Source of the DNA: an uncultured Bacteroidia bacterium
GTDB lineage: Bacteria > Bacteroidota > Bacteroidia > Bacteroidales > ML635J-15
Direction: 5' to 3'
NCBI GenBank assembly: GCA_902800045.1
Contig: CADCCZ010000001.1
Span: 1,159,346-1,223,345, forward strand
Length of the DNA stretch: 64,000 nucleotides
Part shown: positions 1 through 7,318 of the stretch, piece by piece
How the letters are laid out: each line of letters opens with the position of its first letter
How positions within the stretch are numbered: position 1 is the stretch's first letter
The notes under the pieces: generated by a model
Told to the model about the DNA's origin: nothing
Databases searched by the model: none
The model's input: the letters and a program-made list of their open reading frames with translations, nothing else
Made by a program: the position numbers and the translations under genes

Positions 1-319
1 TTATTTCCTGCGACCAATTGCGATAACGATGAATCTCGTCAATATACAGCTTGCGACCGCCACGCCTATAGAACATCGTTGCCAAGTCGAGCAAAGTATG
101 ATTTGTAAAATACAAATTGTCAGCCGGCACAAAAAGAACCTCATCGAGATTATCGTGCATCTTGATGTGCTGCAGAAGCATAGTCGTCTTGCCTACGCCT
201 CGCGCACCGACAAGCGCAATCAGGCGAGCATCCCATTCTATTCTATCGTGTATGTAGCGAACCAAATTCGTATCGGCACGCCCAACAAGTTCCTTTGAGT
301 TTGCAATTAGTGCTTCCAT
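1..319 (-). CDS. AAA ATPase (AAA_14/DUF4143-like), 3' part off the window
   Basis: Reading leftward from the ATG at 319, the frame stays open to the window edge (about 106 residues). A Walker A motif GARGVGKTT lies near residue 38, followed by an acidic strand of the type LYIDEIHRY near residue 95, which fits a Walker B. The spacing and the phrase TMLLQHIKMH match the small Bacteroidota ATPases of the AAA_14/DUF4143 group, whose cellular role is poorly known. The C-terminal half, including any DUF4143 domain, lies outside the window, so the family call rests on the P-loop region only. No partner gene is visible on this side. The upstream region (320-590) is AT-rich and holds repeated TTGCAC motifs. 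Confidence 0.7.
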   Translation of the reverse strand, partial: MEALIANSKELVGRADTNLVRYIHDRIEWDARLIALVGARGVGKTTMLLQHIKMHDNLDEVLFVPADNLYFTNHTLLDLATMFYRRGGRKLYIDEIHRYRNWSQEI

Positions 320-590
320 AAAAATCTGACTATTAAATTGTTGGTACAAAAATAATAAATTTGCACCAAATGCAATACATATTTTTCAAAAAACGCACCA
401 CACAAAATGCATTTTAATTTTTTTACACTTAAATCATTTATCTAAAGTAAGTTATTTCAAAATTTTTTGATTTGCACTAACAGGAAGTCAAATTTACACA
501 AAATTGCACCAAATTTAGTGCAATTTTAAAATTTCACACTTAAATGACTGATTACAAATAAAATACAAGTAATATTTTTGATCAAGAAGT
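320..590. repeat. AT-rich spacer with repeated TTGCAC motifs and a 10-bp inverted repeat
   Basis: The spacer between the rimO stop and the ATPase start holds AATTTGCACCAAAT at about 358-371, TTTGCACTAA at 471-480, and the perfect inverted repeat AAAATTGCAC / GTGCAATTTT at 500-509 and 518-527. The stretches around 396-435 and 497-547 resemble each other (both end in ACACTTAAAT), as if one were an old duplicate. It could be an operator cluster for the ATPase gene or a weak AT-rich terminator for rimO. I see no ORF. Confidence 0.5.
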
Positions 591-1880
591 TTATATTACC
601 GTACCATACAGTTCATATTCCGAAGCATCATCGATCTTGACATTTACAAAATCGCCGACCTTGTATTCATCAGAATACGGGAAAAGCACCTCGTTATCGA
701 CCTCCACCGAATCGAACTCTGTACGACCGACAAACATATCGTCTTCGATATAGTCAATAAGCACGCGGAAAGTCTTGCCAACCTTCGCCAGATTTGACTG
801 CAACGAGATTTCCTGCTGGATTTCCATAATACGCTCGGCGCGTTCGTCCTTCACTTCCTGCGGAACCACATCGCTGAACTCCGATGCAGCAGCCGTGCCG
901 TCCTCCTCCGAATATGTAAACAGGCCAAGTCGGTCGAATTTCTGTTCCTTTACAAATTCCACAAGTTCCTCAAATTCAGCGCCGCCCTCGCTTGGGAAAC
1001 CGACGAGCATTGTGGTGCGGATTACTGCCTCGGGAATAGTTTTGCGTATTTTGTCGAGAAGCGCAATGGTCTGCTGCTTTGTTCCACCGCGGTGCATACC
1101 CGTGAGAACCTTATCGGAAATATGCTGCAAAGGGATGTCGATGTACTTGCAAACCTTTGGATTGTCGCGGATAACATCAAGCAGACGCTCGGGAAACAAG
1201 AATGGATATAAGTAATGCAGACGAATCCATTCTATGCCATCAATTTCGGACAGACGCTCAACAAGTTCGGGCAACATAAAGCGGTGTTCCATTTCGTAGC
1301 CGTAGTAGCACAAGTCCTGTGCAATGAGTATCAGTTCCTTGACTCCGCTTTTTGCAAGATTTTCAGCTTCGGCAATAATATCGTCCATCTTGCGCGAAAC
1401 ATATTTGCCCTTGAACAGCGGTATAGCACAGAAAGCGCAGTTGCGCACGCAACCTTCCGAAATCTTAAGGTAGGCGTAATGTCCTGCCGAACTCGACACG
1501 CGCGAATTTGCCTTGCCCTCGTCCGACTTTTTACCAAAGAAAGCCAGAAGTTCGTCAATATTGTAGTTGCCGCACATAAAATCGACCTCGGGCAGTTCAG
1601 CCTTCAAGTCGTCGTAGTAGCGAGCCGACAAGCATCCGAAGACGACAATCTTCTTCAGTTTCGATGTTTCCTTCTCCCCTGCCAATTTCAGAATCGCATT
1701 TATCGACTCCTCCTTGGCATCGTTGATGAAACCGCAGGTATTTACAAATGCAATTTCCGCATCGGTACATTCCGAATCAAACACAACCTCGTAGCCGTTT
1801 GCCACAAGCTGAGCAGCAAGTTTCTCCGAATCGACAAGATTCTTCGAGCAACCCATCGTTACTATATTGACCTTTGACAT
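591..1880 (-). CDS. rimO: Ribosomal protein S12 methylthiotransferase RimO
   Basis: RimO is a radical-SAM methylthiotransferase that adds a methylthio group to the conserved aspartate of ribosomal protein S12 (Asp88 in E. coli). The 429-residue product has the three N-terminal UPF0004 cysteines (Cys11 in MGCSKN, Cys49 in NTCGF, Cys83 in GCLSAR) that hold one iron-sulfur cluster. The radical-SAM CxxxCxxC is at Cys144, Cys148 and Cys151 (GCVRNCAFC). A C-terminal TRAM-type domain covers about 365-429. Length and motif order are normal for RimO; the opening NIVTMGCSKN and the short TRAM favour RimO over MiaB. A TATCTTTG promoter lies upstream at 1897-1904, so the gene is probably transcribed alone, with the palindrome at 1935-1980 separating it from the upstream Fic gene. 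Confidence 0.93.
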   Translation of the reverse strand: MSKVNIVTMGCSKNLVDSEKLAAQLVANGYEVVFDSECTDAEIAFVNTCGFINDAKEESINAILKLAGEKETSKLKKIVVFGCLSARYYDDLKAELPEVDFMCGNYNIDELLAFFGKKSDEGKANSRVSSSAGHYAYLKISEGCVRNCAFCAIPLFKGKYVSRKMDDIIAEAENLAKSGVKELILIAQDLCYYGYEMEHRFMLPELVERLSEIDGIEWIRLHYLYPFLFPERLLDVIRDNPKVCKYIDIPLQHISDKVLTGMHRGGTKQQTIALLDKIRKTIPEAVIRTTMLVGFPSEGGAEFEELVEFVKEQKFDRLGLFTYSEEDGTAAASEFSDVVPQEVKDERAERIMEIQQEISLQSNLAKVGKTFRVLIDYIEDDMFVGRTEFDSVEVDNEVLFPYSDEYKVGDFVNVKIDDASEYELYGTVI

Positions 1881-1896
1881 AGATGAAAATTTTGCG

Positions 1897-1904
1897 CAAA
1901 GATA
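1897..1904 (-). promoter_or_regulatory. Bacteroidota-type promoter (-7 box) for rimO
   Basis: On the minus strand the sequence is TATCTTTG, matching the TAnnTTTG -7 box, 17 bases before the rimO ATG. I see no good TTTG element at the usual -33 spacing. Confidence 0.55.
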
Positions 1905-1934
1905 GGGAAATAGAAGTTAATGGGAATAGAAAAA

Positions 1935-1980
1935 AAACGATGTCAGATTCTGAAACAAGTTCAGAATGACGACACCGTTT
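1935..1980. terminator. Palindromic repeat acting as terminator after the first Fic gene
   Basis: Two nested arms pair: AAACG.TGTC with GACA.CGTTT outside, and ATTCTGAA (1947-1954) with TTCAGAAT (1960-1967) inside, around the loop ACAAG. On the minus strand the hairpin is followed by a run of eight T, which suits termination of the Fic transcript whose stop is at 1982. The core ATTCTGAA-loop-TTCAGAAT resembles a palindrome I recall as interspersed in many Bacteroidota genomes, so this may be a resident repeat used as a terminator. Confidence 0.7.
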
Positions 1981-1981
1981 C

Positions 1982-3061
1982 TTATCGCCACACCGACGGC
2001 GTAATAAACACTCGCCACGAACCGTCGGAAGAGCCTCGCTCGATAAAATGCTTATCCAACAGCTGGTTTACAAGTTTCTTTACTGCCGACATATTTATTT
2101 CCATATGCCTCTGCATATCTGTAAGCGTCAAAATTGGCTCTGACATCATCAAATGCAACAACTTGCTGTAATTTTTCGAACGGAACTCTATGCGCTCTCC
2201 ATCGTACCACCACAAATCGTCATCATGCTCGGTCAAAAAGCAGACATCCGCATATATTTCTTTTGCCATCAAACCTTTGAAATACTGCAAAAATGGTCTT
2301 ATCTCCTGCAATGAGGCACAGGCACCAGCACTTGGCGAAGAACCAACAATTAAATCTGCAGCATGCAATGCTTCCAAATATTCATTCTTCAATCGGCTAC
2401 GCACCACTATCATGGGATAATTGTGCTTTGCTAGAATATAATTGACCAACAAACGCGCTATACGACCATTGCCATCCTCGAACGGGTGAATGCGAATGTA
2501 GCGGTAATGAAACAAAACAGCCAATTCTACTGGCGACATTTTGCCTTCCGACTCAGCTTTGTTGTACCAATCCACAAGGTCTGCCATCAATGCAGGTGTT
2601 TCTTCGGGAGATGCGTACTCAAATCGGTCGCCATAACGAGTAATGACACTATTCGGTCGAGTCTTATACTGCCCAGCATGTATTGTATAGCTCGTCTGCC
2701 CTCCTCCAGGAAGATTGCGATAAACTGTATAATCTTCGCGAAGCAAAGTGCGATGCAATGTACGGATAAAGTTTTGAGTCAAAGGCATATCATTAAGAAC
2801 TGATTCTTCCTTCATCATCTTGAACGTTACATTGCTAGCTGTCATATCTTGCACATCCTTCACATCGGCTTCTCCAATGACCTTACCAAAAAGCAATAGA
2901 ATCTCCGTCTGCCCGTATGTAAGTGTATTTCCCTCAAGATGATTCGAATTGTAATTGAAATCAATAGTAAACCTACGGCTCAATCGCTCCCTATCGGAAT
3001 CCGACAGTGGCTGAATCTTACGCCAGGCATCAATCGCTTTTTCTAATGTCAAGTAACGCAT
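1982..3061 (-). CDS. Fic-domain protein with N-terminal inhibitory motif (class II) and C-terminal winged helix
   Basis: Fic proteins usually transfer AMP from ATP to a hydroxyl of a target protein. The 359-residue product shows the catalytic motif HPFEDGNGR at 192-200 (the His is the base) and the inhibitory motif SNHLEG at 39-44, matching (S/T)xxxE(G/N), so it is a class II, self-inhibited Fic protein. The last 90 residues look like a winged helix (a helix pair followed by MEINMSAVKKLVNQL), which suggests DNA binding. The ORF extends further upstream, but the ATG at 3061 gives the usual MRYLTLEKA start and sits after a promoter at 3110-3117. An inverted repeat at 3082-3099 lies between promoter and start. 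No antitoxin gene is adjacent, in keeping with built-in inhibition. The target is unknown. Confidence 0.88.
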   Translation of the reverse strand: MRYLTLEKAIDAWRKIQPLSDSDRERLSRRFTIDFNYNSNHLEGNTLTYGQTEILLLFGKVIGEADVKDVQDMTASNVTFKMMKEESVLNDMPLTQNFIRTLHRTLLREDYTVYRNLPGGGQTSYTIHAGQYKTRPNSVITRYGDRFEYASPEETPALMADLVDWYNKAESEGKMSPVELAVLFHYRYIRIHPFEDGNGRIARLLVNYILAKHNYPMIVVRSRLKNEYLEALHAADLIVGSSPSAGACASLQEIRPFLQYFKGLMAKEIYADVCFLTEHDDDLWWYDGERIEFRSKNYSKLLHLMMSEPILTLTDMQRHMEINMSAVKKLVNQLLDKHFIERGSSDGSWRVFITPSVWR

Positions 3062-3081
3062 AATAAAAATCTTTTCCAAAA

Positions 3082-3099
3082 GGTGGCCACATAGCCACC
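3082..3099. promoter_or_regulatory. Inverted repeat GGTGGC-N6-GCCACC in the first Fic gene leader
   Basis: GGTGGC (3082-3087) and GCCACC (3094-3099) are perfect complements around CACATA, just downstream of the predicted transcription start and 20 bases before the ATG. It could be an operator bound by the gene's own winged helix, or a hairpin in the mRNA leader. Function inferred from position only. Confidence 0.45.
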
Positions 3100-3109
3100 A
3101 AATCGACAA

Positions 3110-3117
3110 CAAAAGTA
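3110..3117 (-). promoter_or_regulatory. Promoter for the first Fic gene
   Basis: Minus strand TACTTTTG matches TAnnTTTG, with TTG (complement of 3136-3138) 18 bases further upstream as a -33 element. Predicted transcription begins near 3103. Confidence 0.55.
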
Positions 3118-3253
3118 CAATTTATTTTTAATATGCAAGAATTGGCAAGAAAATTTTTACAGATTCAAGTTACTACTAGCCGACATTATTTCAGAGAATC
3201 AAATTTTAACCATTCTTTTAGTATTTAGAAATCTTAGCAATTACAACATTAAG

Positions 3254-3261
3254 TAACTTTG
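3254..3261 (+). promoter_or_regulatory. Promoter for the prolyl oligopeptidase gene
   Basis: TAACTTTG matches TAnnTTTG and ends 24 bases before the ATG at 3286. This also argues against the earlier TTG at 3259, which overlaps the box. Confidence 0.6.
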
Positions 3262-3285
3262 CCGAAAATTAAATTTCATACACTA

Positions 3286-5421
3286 ATGAAGAAATATTGT
3301 ATAGGCATTTTAGCCTTAAATGTATTGATTATGTTATCATCGTGCAACAATGAGACAAAGACTAACGGGGACGAACAGCTGAAGTACCCCGAAACAAAAA
3401 AGTGCGACACCGTTGACAACTATTTCGGGACAGCCGTAGCAGACCCGTACCGCTGGCTCGAGGACGATTTTTCGGACGAGACCGCCAACTGGGTAAAGGC
3501 GCAGAACGAAGTCACTAACAACTACCTCGCAAAGATTTCGTACCGCGACAAGATGAAGAATCGCCTTCAGGAAATAATGAACTACCCGAAGGAAAGCGCT
3601 CCAAGCAAAAAAGGTAGCCGTTACTTCTTCTACCGCAACGACGGTCTTCAGAACCAGAGCGTTCTGTACTACAAGAACTCGCTCGACGGTGAAGCCGTTG
3701 AACTCCTAGACCCCAACAAGCTGTCGGACGACGGCACTGTTGCTCTGTCGAACCTTGGCATCTCCGACGACGGGAACTACCTCGGCTACGCCATCTCGCG
3801 CAACGGTAGCGACTGGGAAGAAATTTTCGTCAAGAACATCGAAACCGGCGAAACACTTAACGACCACCTTATGTGGGTGAAATTCACCAGTATAGCTTGG
3901 AAAGACGACGGATTCTTCTATAGCCGTTTCCCAGAACCGAAGAACGAACTTTCGGGTGTAAACGAAAACGGTCAGCTCTATTACCACAAGGTTGGCACCG
4001 AGCAGAAGGAAGATCAGCTTGCTTACGAAGACAAAACTAATCCTGACATCAGTTTCAACGCCGATGTAATCAACAAACGATACCTTATTATATATGGTAG
4101 CGAATCAACTTCTGGCAACTGTTTGTTCTACAAAGACTTGAACAAGGCAAATTCGGAATTTGTAAAGCTCGTTGACAATTTTGACAACGACTATGCAGTA
4201 ATCGACGAAATCGACGGCAACTTCATCGTTATGACCAACTATTTTGCTCCAGAATACAAGGTTATCAAGATTTTCCTCGACAACCCGACTCCTGCAAAAT
4301 GGTTAGACCTTATTCCAAAGTCTGACGCAGGCGTACTTACTGGCGTTAGCCACATCGGCAAGAAACTGATTGCAAACTATACCAAGGATGCTCACTCGGT
4401 AATCCGCATATTCGACGAGGAAGGCCACTTCATCAGCAACCTCGACAACGATATGATTGGAACAATCGGCGGATTCAGTGGCGACACCGAAGACACCGAA
4501 ACTTTCTACACCGTGACATCCTACACTACTCCAGCCGCAATCTACAAGTACGACATCACAAACAACAAGTCGGAACTTTACAAGAACTCCGAAATCAAGT
4601 TCAACGCCGACGAATATGTCACCGAGCAGAAGTTCTACACCTCGAAGGACGGCACGAAAGTTCCGATTTTCCTCACCCACAAGAAGGACATCGCTCTTGA
4701 CGGCAACAACCCCACCTTGCTCTACGGATACGGAGGTTTCAACATTTCGCTCACACCAAGTTTCAGCGCTACTCGCATTGCTTGGCTCGAACAAGGCGGC
4801 GTTTATGCAGTTGCTAATATCCGTGGCGGTGGCGAATATGGCAAGACCTGGCACGAAGCAGGAACTAAGATGCAGAAGCAGAATGTCTTCGACGATTTCA
4901 TCGCAGCAGCAGAATTCCTCATCAGCGAGAAATACACCTGCAAGGAGAAACTTGCTATCCAGGGCGGTTCTAACGGCGGTTTGCTTGTAGGCGCAGTTGT
5001 AAACCAGCGTCCCGACCTGTTTGCAGTGGCAATTCCTCAGGTTGGCGTTATGGATATGCTCCGCTACCACAAGTTCACTATCGGCAGATACTGGGCTGTT
5101 GACTACGGCACAAGCGAGGACAGCAAGGAAATGTTCGAATACATATATAAATATTCGCCGTTGCATTCAGTTAAGAATGGAGAAGAATACCCAGCAATCC
5201 TCGTCACCACCGCCGACCACGACGACAGAGTTGTACCGGCACACTCATTCAAGTATGCAGCCACTCTGCAGAACAGTGAAATCGGCAACAAGCCGCACCT
5301 TATCCGCATCGAAAGCAATGCAGGTCACGGAAGCGGCAAGCCTCTCGACAAGGCTATCAACGAGGTGGTTGACATCTACTCGTTTATTTTCTACAACATG
5401 GGAATAGAACCAAAGTACTAA
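3286..5421 (+). CDS. Prolyl oligopeptidase family serine peptidase (S9A), predicted lipoprotein
   Basis: Family S9A enzymes cut short peptides after proline. The 711-residue product starts with a lipoprotein signal (hydrophobic stretch ending LSSC, Cys near residue 20), so it is probably anchored in an envelope membrane. An N-terminal seven-bladed propeller (about 75-440) precedes an alpha/beta hydrolase domain. The catalytic serine is Ser562 in GGSNGGLL, the acid is in the DHDDRVVP motif, and the histidine is in NAGHGSGKP near the C-terminus. Length matches the family. The ATG at 3286 was chosen because it gives the signal peptide and follows a promoter at 3254-3261. A hairpin terminator follows at 5449-5475. 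The last 110 coding bases plus the terminator occur again, diverged, at 7000-7161. Confidence 0.93.
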   Translation: MKKYCIGILALNVLIMLSSCNNETKTNGDEQLKYPETKKCDTVDNYFGTAVADPYRWLEDDFSDETANWVKAQNEVTNNYLAKISYRDKMKNRLQEIMNYPKESAPSKKGSRYFFYRNDGLQNQSVLYYKNSLDGEAVELLDPNKLSDDGTVALSNLGISDDGNYLGYAISRNGSDWEEIFVKNIETGETLNDHLMWVKFTSIAWKDDGFFYSRFPEPKNELSGVNENGQLYYHKVGTEQKEDQLAYEDKTNPDISFNADVINKRYLIIYGSESTSGNCLFYKDLNKANSEFVKLVDNFDNDYAVIDEIDGNFIVMTNYFAPEYKVIKIFLDNPTPAKWLDLIPKSDAGVLTGVSHIGKKLIANYTKDAHSVIRIFDEEGHFISNLDNDMIGTIGGFSGDTEDTETFYTVTSYTTPAAIYKYDITNNKSELYKNSEIKFNADEYVTEQKFYTSKDGTKVPIFLTHKKDIALDGNNPTLLYGYGGFNISLTPSFSATRIAWLEQGGVYAVANIRGGGEYGKTWHEAGTKMQKQNVFDDFIAAAEFLISEKYTCKEKLAIQGGSNGGLLVGAVVNQRPDLFAVAIPQVGVMDMLRYHKFTIGRYWAVDYGTSEDSKEMFEYIYKYSPLHSVKNGEEYPAILVTTADHDDRVVPAHSFKYAATLQNSEIGNKPHLIRIESNAGHGSGKPLDKAINEVVDIYSFIFYNMGIEPKY

Positions 5422-5475
5422 ACGATACCATAATTATAAATTAGAAAAATGCCGGAGAAATCTGGCATTTTTTTG
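5312..5475 (+). repeat. Direct repeat copy A: oligopeptidase gene tail plus terminator
   Basis: This 164-bp stretch (last 110 coding bases, stop codon, 3' UTR and terminator) pairs with 7000-7161. The coding parts differ at seven positions, all synonymous third-codon changes (for example CAC/CAT, GTG/GTA, TTT/TTC). The non-coding parts are identical apart from one base in an A run and one in a T run. The two copies flank the second Fic gene. Confidence 0.92.
5449..5475 (+). terminator. Rho-independent terminator of the prolyl oligopeptidase gene
   Basis: AAATGCCGGA and TCTGGCATTT pair fully (one G-T) around a GAAA tetraloop and are followed by a T run. The same hairpin recurs at 7134-7161. 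Confidence 0.88.
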
Positions 5476-5568
5476 TATAAACCCAGACGGCAGTCACCTC
5501 ACGTGCGGATACGGCAAAAATGAGAAAACGTTGGAATGGAGCAAAACAAAAAACTTCATTTCCTTTGT

Positions 5569-5613
5569 TATGCGACGATTTATTTGTAATTTTGTCGCAA
5601 AATATGCGACGAT
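5569..5613. promoter_or_regulatory. Candidate operator: three GTCGCA/TGCGAC half-sites upstream of the second Fic gene
   Basis: TATGCGACGAT occurs twice (5569-5579 and 5603-5613). The second copy forms the inverted repeat GTCGCA-AAATA-TGCGAC (5594-5610). All lie directly upstream of the -7 box at 5624-5631, a position where a bound repressor would block transcription. The likely binder is the gene's own C-terminal winged helix, by analogy with other self-regulating Fic/HTH proteins. Confidence 0.5.
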
Positions 5614-5623
5614 ACAGAATAAA

Positions 5624-5631
5624 TAACTTTG
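5624..5631 (+). promoter_or_regulatory. Promoter for the second Fic gene
   Basis: TAACTTTG, a TAnnTTTG box, ends 18 bases before the ATG at 5650. The expected leader is about 12 bases. Confidence 0.6.
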
Positions 5632-5649
5632 CAAAAAAAACACGAGAGT

Positions 5650-6939
5650 ATGTATATACACGAACTTAAGAATTGGACGGATTTCCGTTGGTCGGCAGAA
5701 GCAATAGCATTGCCATTGGACGAGGTCTGTCGTGAACAAGGAAAATTGGCAGGGCGGTTAAGTGGTCTCGGTTTTGACAGCCAACTGAGAGCTGTAGCCG
5801 AGAACTTGACTCGCGATGTGGTCTATTCTTCAGAGATAGAAGGCATAAGGCTCAATGTTGACGAGGTGCGCTCGTCCATTGCACGCCGTCTGGGTATTGA
5901 AGGCATGAAGTACATGCCTTCATCGCATTATGTTGAAGGTGTGGTGGCCGTGATGCTCGATGCAATGGAGCACTTCGACCAGCCTCTGACCAAGGAAAGA
6001 CTATGCGGATGGCAATCAGCATTTTTCCCGTCAGGCTTCAGTGAGGGGGTACATATCGAAGTGGGGCAATACCGCACCCACGAGGAGCATGTAGTCTCAG
6101 GATTTTTGGGACATGAACGTGTCCATTATATGGCACCATCACCCGACCGTGTGGAAGAGGAGATGCATAAATTCATCGACTGGTTCAATGCAGACAAACC
6201 CATTTCTCCCGTGATACGCTCAGCCATTGTCCATTTATGGTTCGTATCCATACACCCATTCGAGGATGGCAACGGCAGGCTGGCGCGTATTCTTGGCGAC
6301 ATGTACTTGGCCAGAGGCGACAACAGCCGGCTCCGTTTCTACAACATCTCATCAGAAATCAACCGCGACAAGAACCACTATTACGACATCCTCGAACGGG
6401 TGCAGCACGGTGATGGAGACATCACTGAGTGGGTTGTATGGTACCTGAAAACCTTGCTGGCAGCCATCCGTGAAGCCTCGGCAACGGTGAGCATGGTGCT
6501 CAATAAAAGTTTCTTTTGGATGCGCTTCGGCAGTGTTCCGTTGACCGAACGTCAAACCAACACGCTGAACCTATTCCTTGACGGCTATGAAGCCAAGATT
6601 ACATCCAAAACATGGTCGAATTTGAGCAAATGCTCGAAAGATACGGCAATTCGCGATATTCAAGACTTGGTGGAAAAGCATATCCTTGTAGAAGATATTC
6701 CTGGGGCCAAACGACCCAGTTATTCCATCAATTATGGTGGAGAGACGGATGCTATCGTGAAACGTTTCAACGATATTGCCATACAAGAGGAGACTGGAGG
6801 TTTTTATCTCACTGCTGTGCTTGACGGGAAGACAAAGATCAAGGAACGCCTGCTCGCTTTGGATGCCGAACGCTATCGAAACAGCGACTTGCCTTTGGAA
6901 AATCTATTGGCAAAGTACTGCACATACTTGTTGAAGTGA
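5650..6939 (+). CDS. Fic-domain protein with DUF4172 N-terminus and C-terminal winged helix (class II)
   Basis: The 429-residue protein has a DUF4172-like N-terminal domain (about 1-75), the inhibitory motif SSEIEG at 60-65, the Fic catalytic motif HPFEDGNGR at 202-210, and a C-terminal region (about 300-370) with a predicted winged helix (LSKCSKDTAIRDIQDLV). Fic proteins of this build probably AMPylate an unknown target and are held back by the glutamate of the inhibitory helix. The ATG at 5650 is preferred over the in-frame TTG at 5629, which lies in the promoter. It is related only at domain level to the Fic gene at 1982-3061. It is the only gene between the two oligopeptidase-tail repeats, so it appears to be the cargo of a small insertion. 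Confidence 0.9.
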   Translation: MYIHELKNWTDFRWSAEAIALPLDEVCREQGKLAGRLSGLGFDSQLRAVAENLTRDVVYSSEIEGIRLNVDEVRSSIARRLGIEGMKYMPSSHYVEGVVAVMLDAMEHFDQPLTKERLCGWQSAFFPSGFSEGVHIEVGQYRTHEEHVVSGFLGHERVHYMAPSPDRVEEEMHKFIDWFNADKPISPVIRSAIVHLWFVSIHPFEDGNGRLARILGDMYLARGDNSRLRFYNISSEINRDKNHYYDILERVQHGDGDITEWVVWYLKTLLAAIREASATVSMVLNKSFFWMRFGSVPLTERQTNTLNLFLDGYEAKITSKTWSNLSKCSKDTAIRDIQDLVEKHILVEDIPGAKRPSYSINYGGETDAIVKRFNDIAIQEETGGFYLTAVLDGKTKIKERLLALDAERYRNSDLPLENLLAKYCTYLLK

Positions 6940-6999
6940 AAATAGCAGTTTAATGGAGACATGCACAAACTCAAATCCAAAATTATAGTCGTCAATGGC

Positions 7000-7161
7000 A
7001 AAGCAATGCAGGTCATGGAAGCGGCAAACCTCTCGACAAGGCGATAAACGAGGTAGTTGACATATACTCGTTCATTTTCTACAACATGGGAATAGAACCA
7101 AAGTACTAAACGATACCATAATTATAAATTAGAAAATGCCGGAGAAATCTGGCATTTTTTG
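7000..7161 (+). repeat. Direct repeat copy B: displaced oligopeptidase gene tail plus terminator
   Basis: This copy encodes the same last 36 residues as the oligopeptidase gene but has no start or upstream sequence, so it is a remnant. It keeps the frame, the stop codon, the 3' UTR and a working-looking terminator (7134-7161). All seven coding differences from copy A are synonymous, so both versions were under selection as functional gene ends when they diverged. The region 6940-6999 before it and 7162-7318 after it hold no gene. Confidence 0.9.
7134..7161 (+). terminator. Terminator within the displaced tail, now serving the second Fic gene
   Basis: Same hairpin as at 5449-5475 (stem AAATGCCGGA / TCTGGCATTT, GAAA loop) followed by six T. 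It now lies downstream of the Fic gene and upstream of dnaE. Confidence 0.85.
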
Positions 7162-7318
7162 TTGATAGACGTGTAATATCTACCGAAAACATTGTGCCAC
7201 AAACAACTCACAGATAACACCTGTCTGTTAATTACTTTTTGAAAAAAAGTAGCCACAAAATACACTCGGTAATGGTCAAACTTACTAATTTCGTAGCAGG
7301 TATTTTAAGATTTGCAAG
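7162..7318. promoter_or_regulatory. dnaE upstream region with an 8-bp inverted repeat
   Basis: TACTTTTT (7234-7241) and AAAAAGTA (7245-7252) form a perfect short hairpin. TAATTTCG at 7286-7293 is one base off the TAnnTTTG box and is the best candidate for the dnaE promoter. Nothing else is evident. Confidence 0.35.

Noticed and set aside
4303..5166. Antisense ORF of 287 codons within the oligopeptidase gene
   Set aside because: It is the shadow of a well-supported gene; its translation has no domain sense and no start signals.
5650..6939. Two-gene toxin-antitoxin (Fic/antitoxin) module
   Set aside because: The inhibitory motif is within the Fic protein itself and no small antitoxin gene is adjacent.
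7000..7109. Separate small gene encoding the oligopeptidase-like tail
   Set aside because: It has no start codon or leader and encodes only the last 36 residues; it is a displaced gene end.
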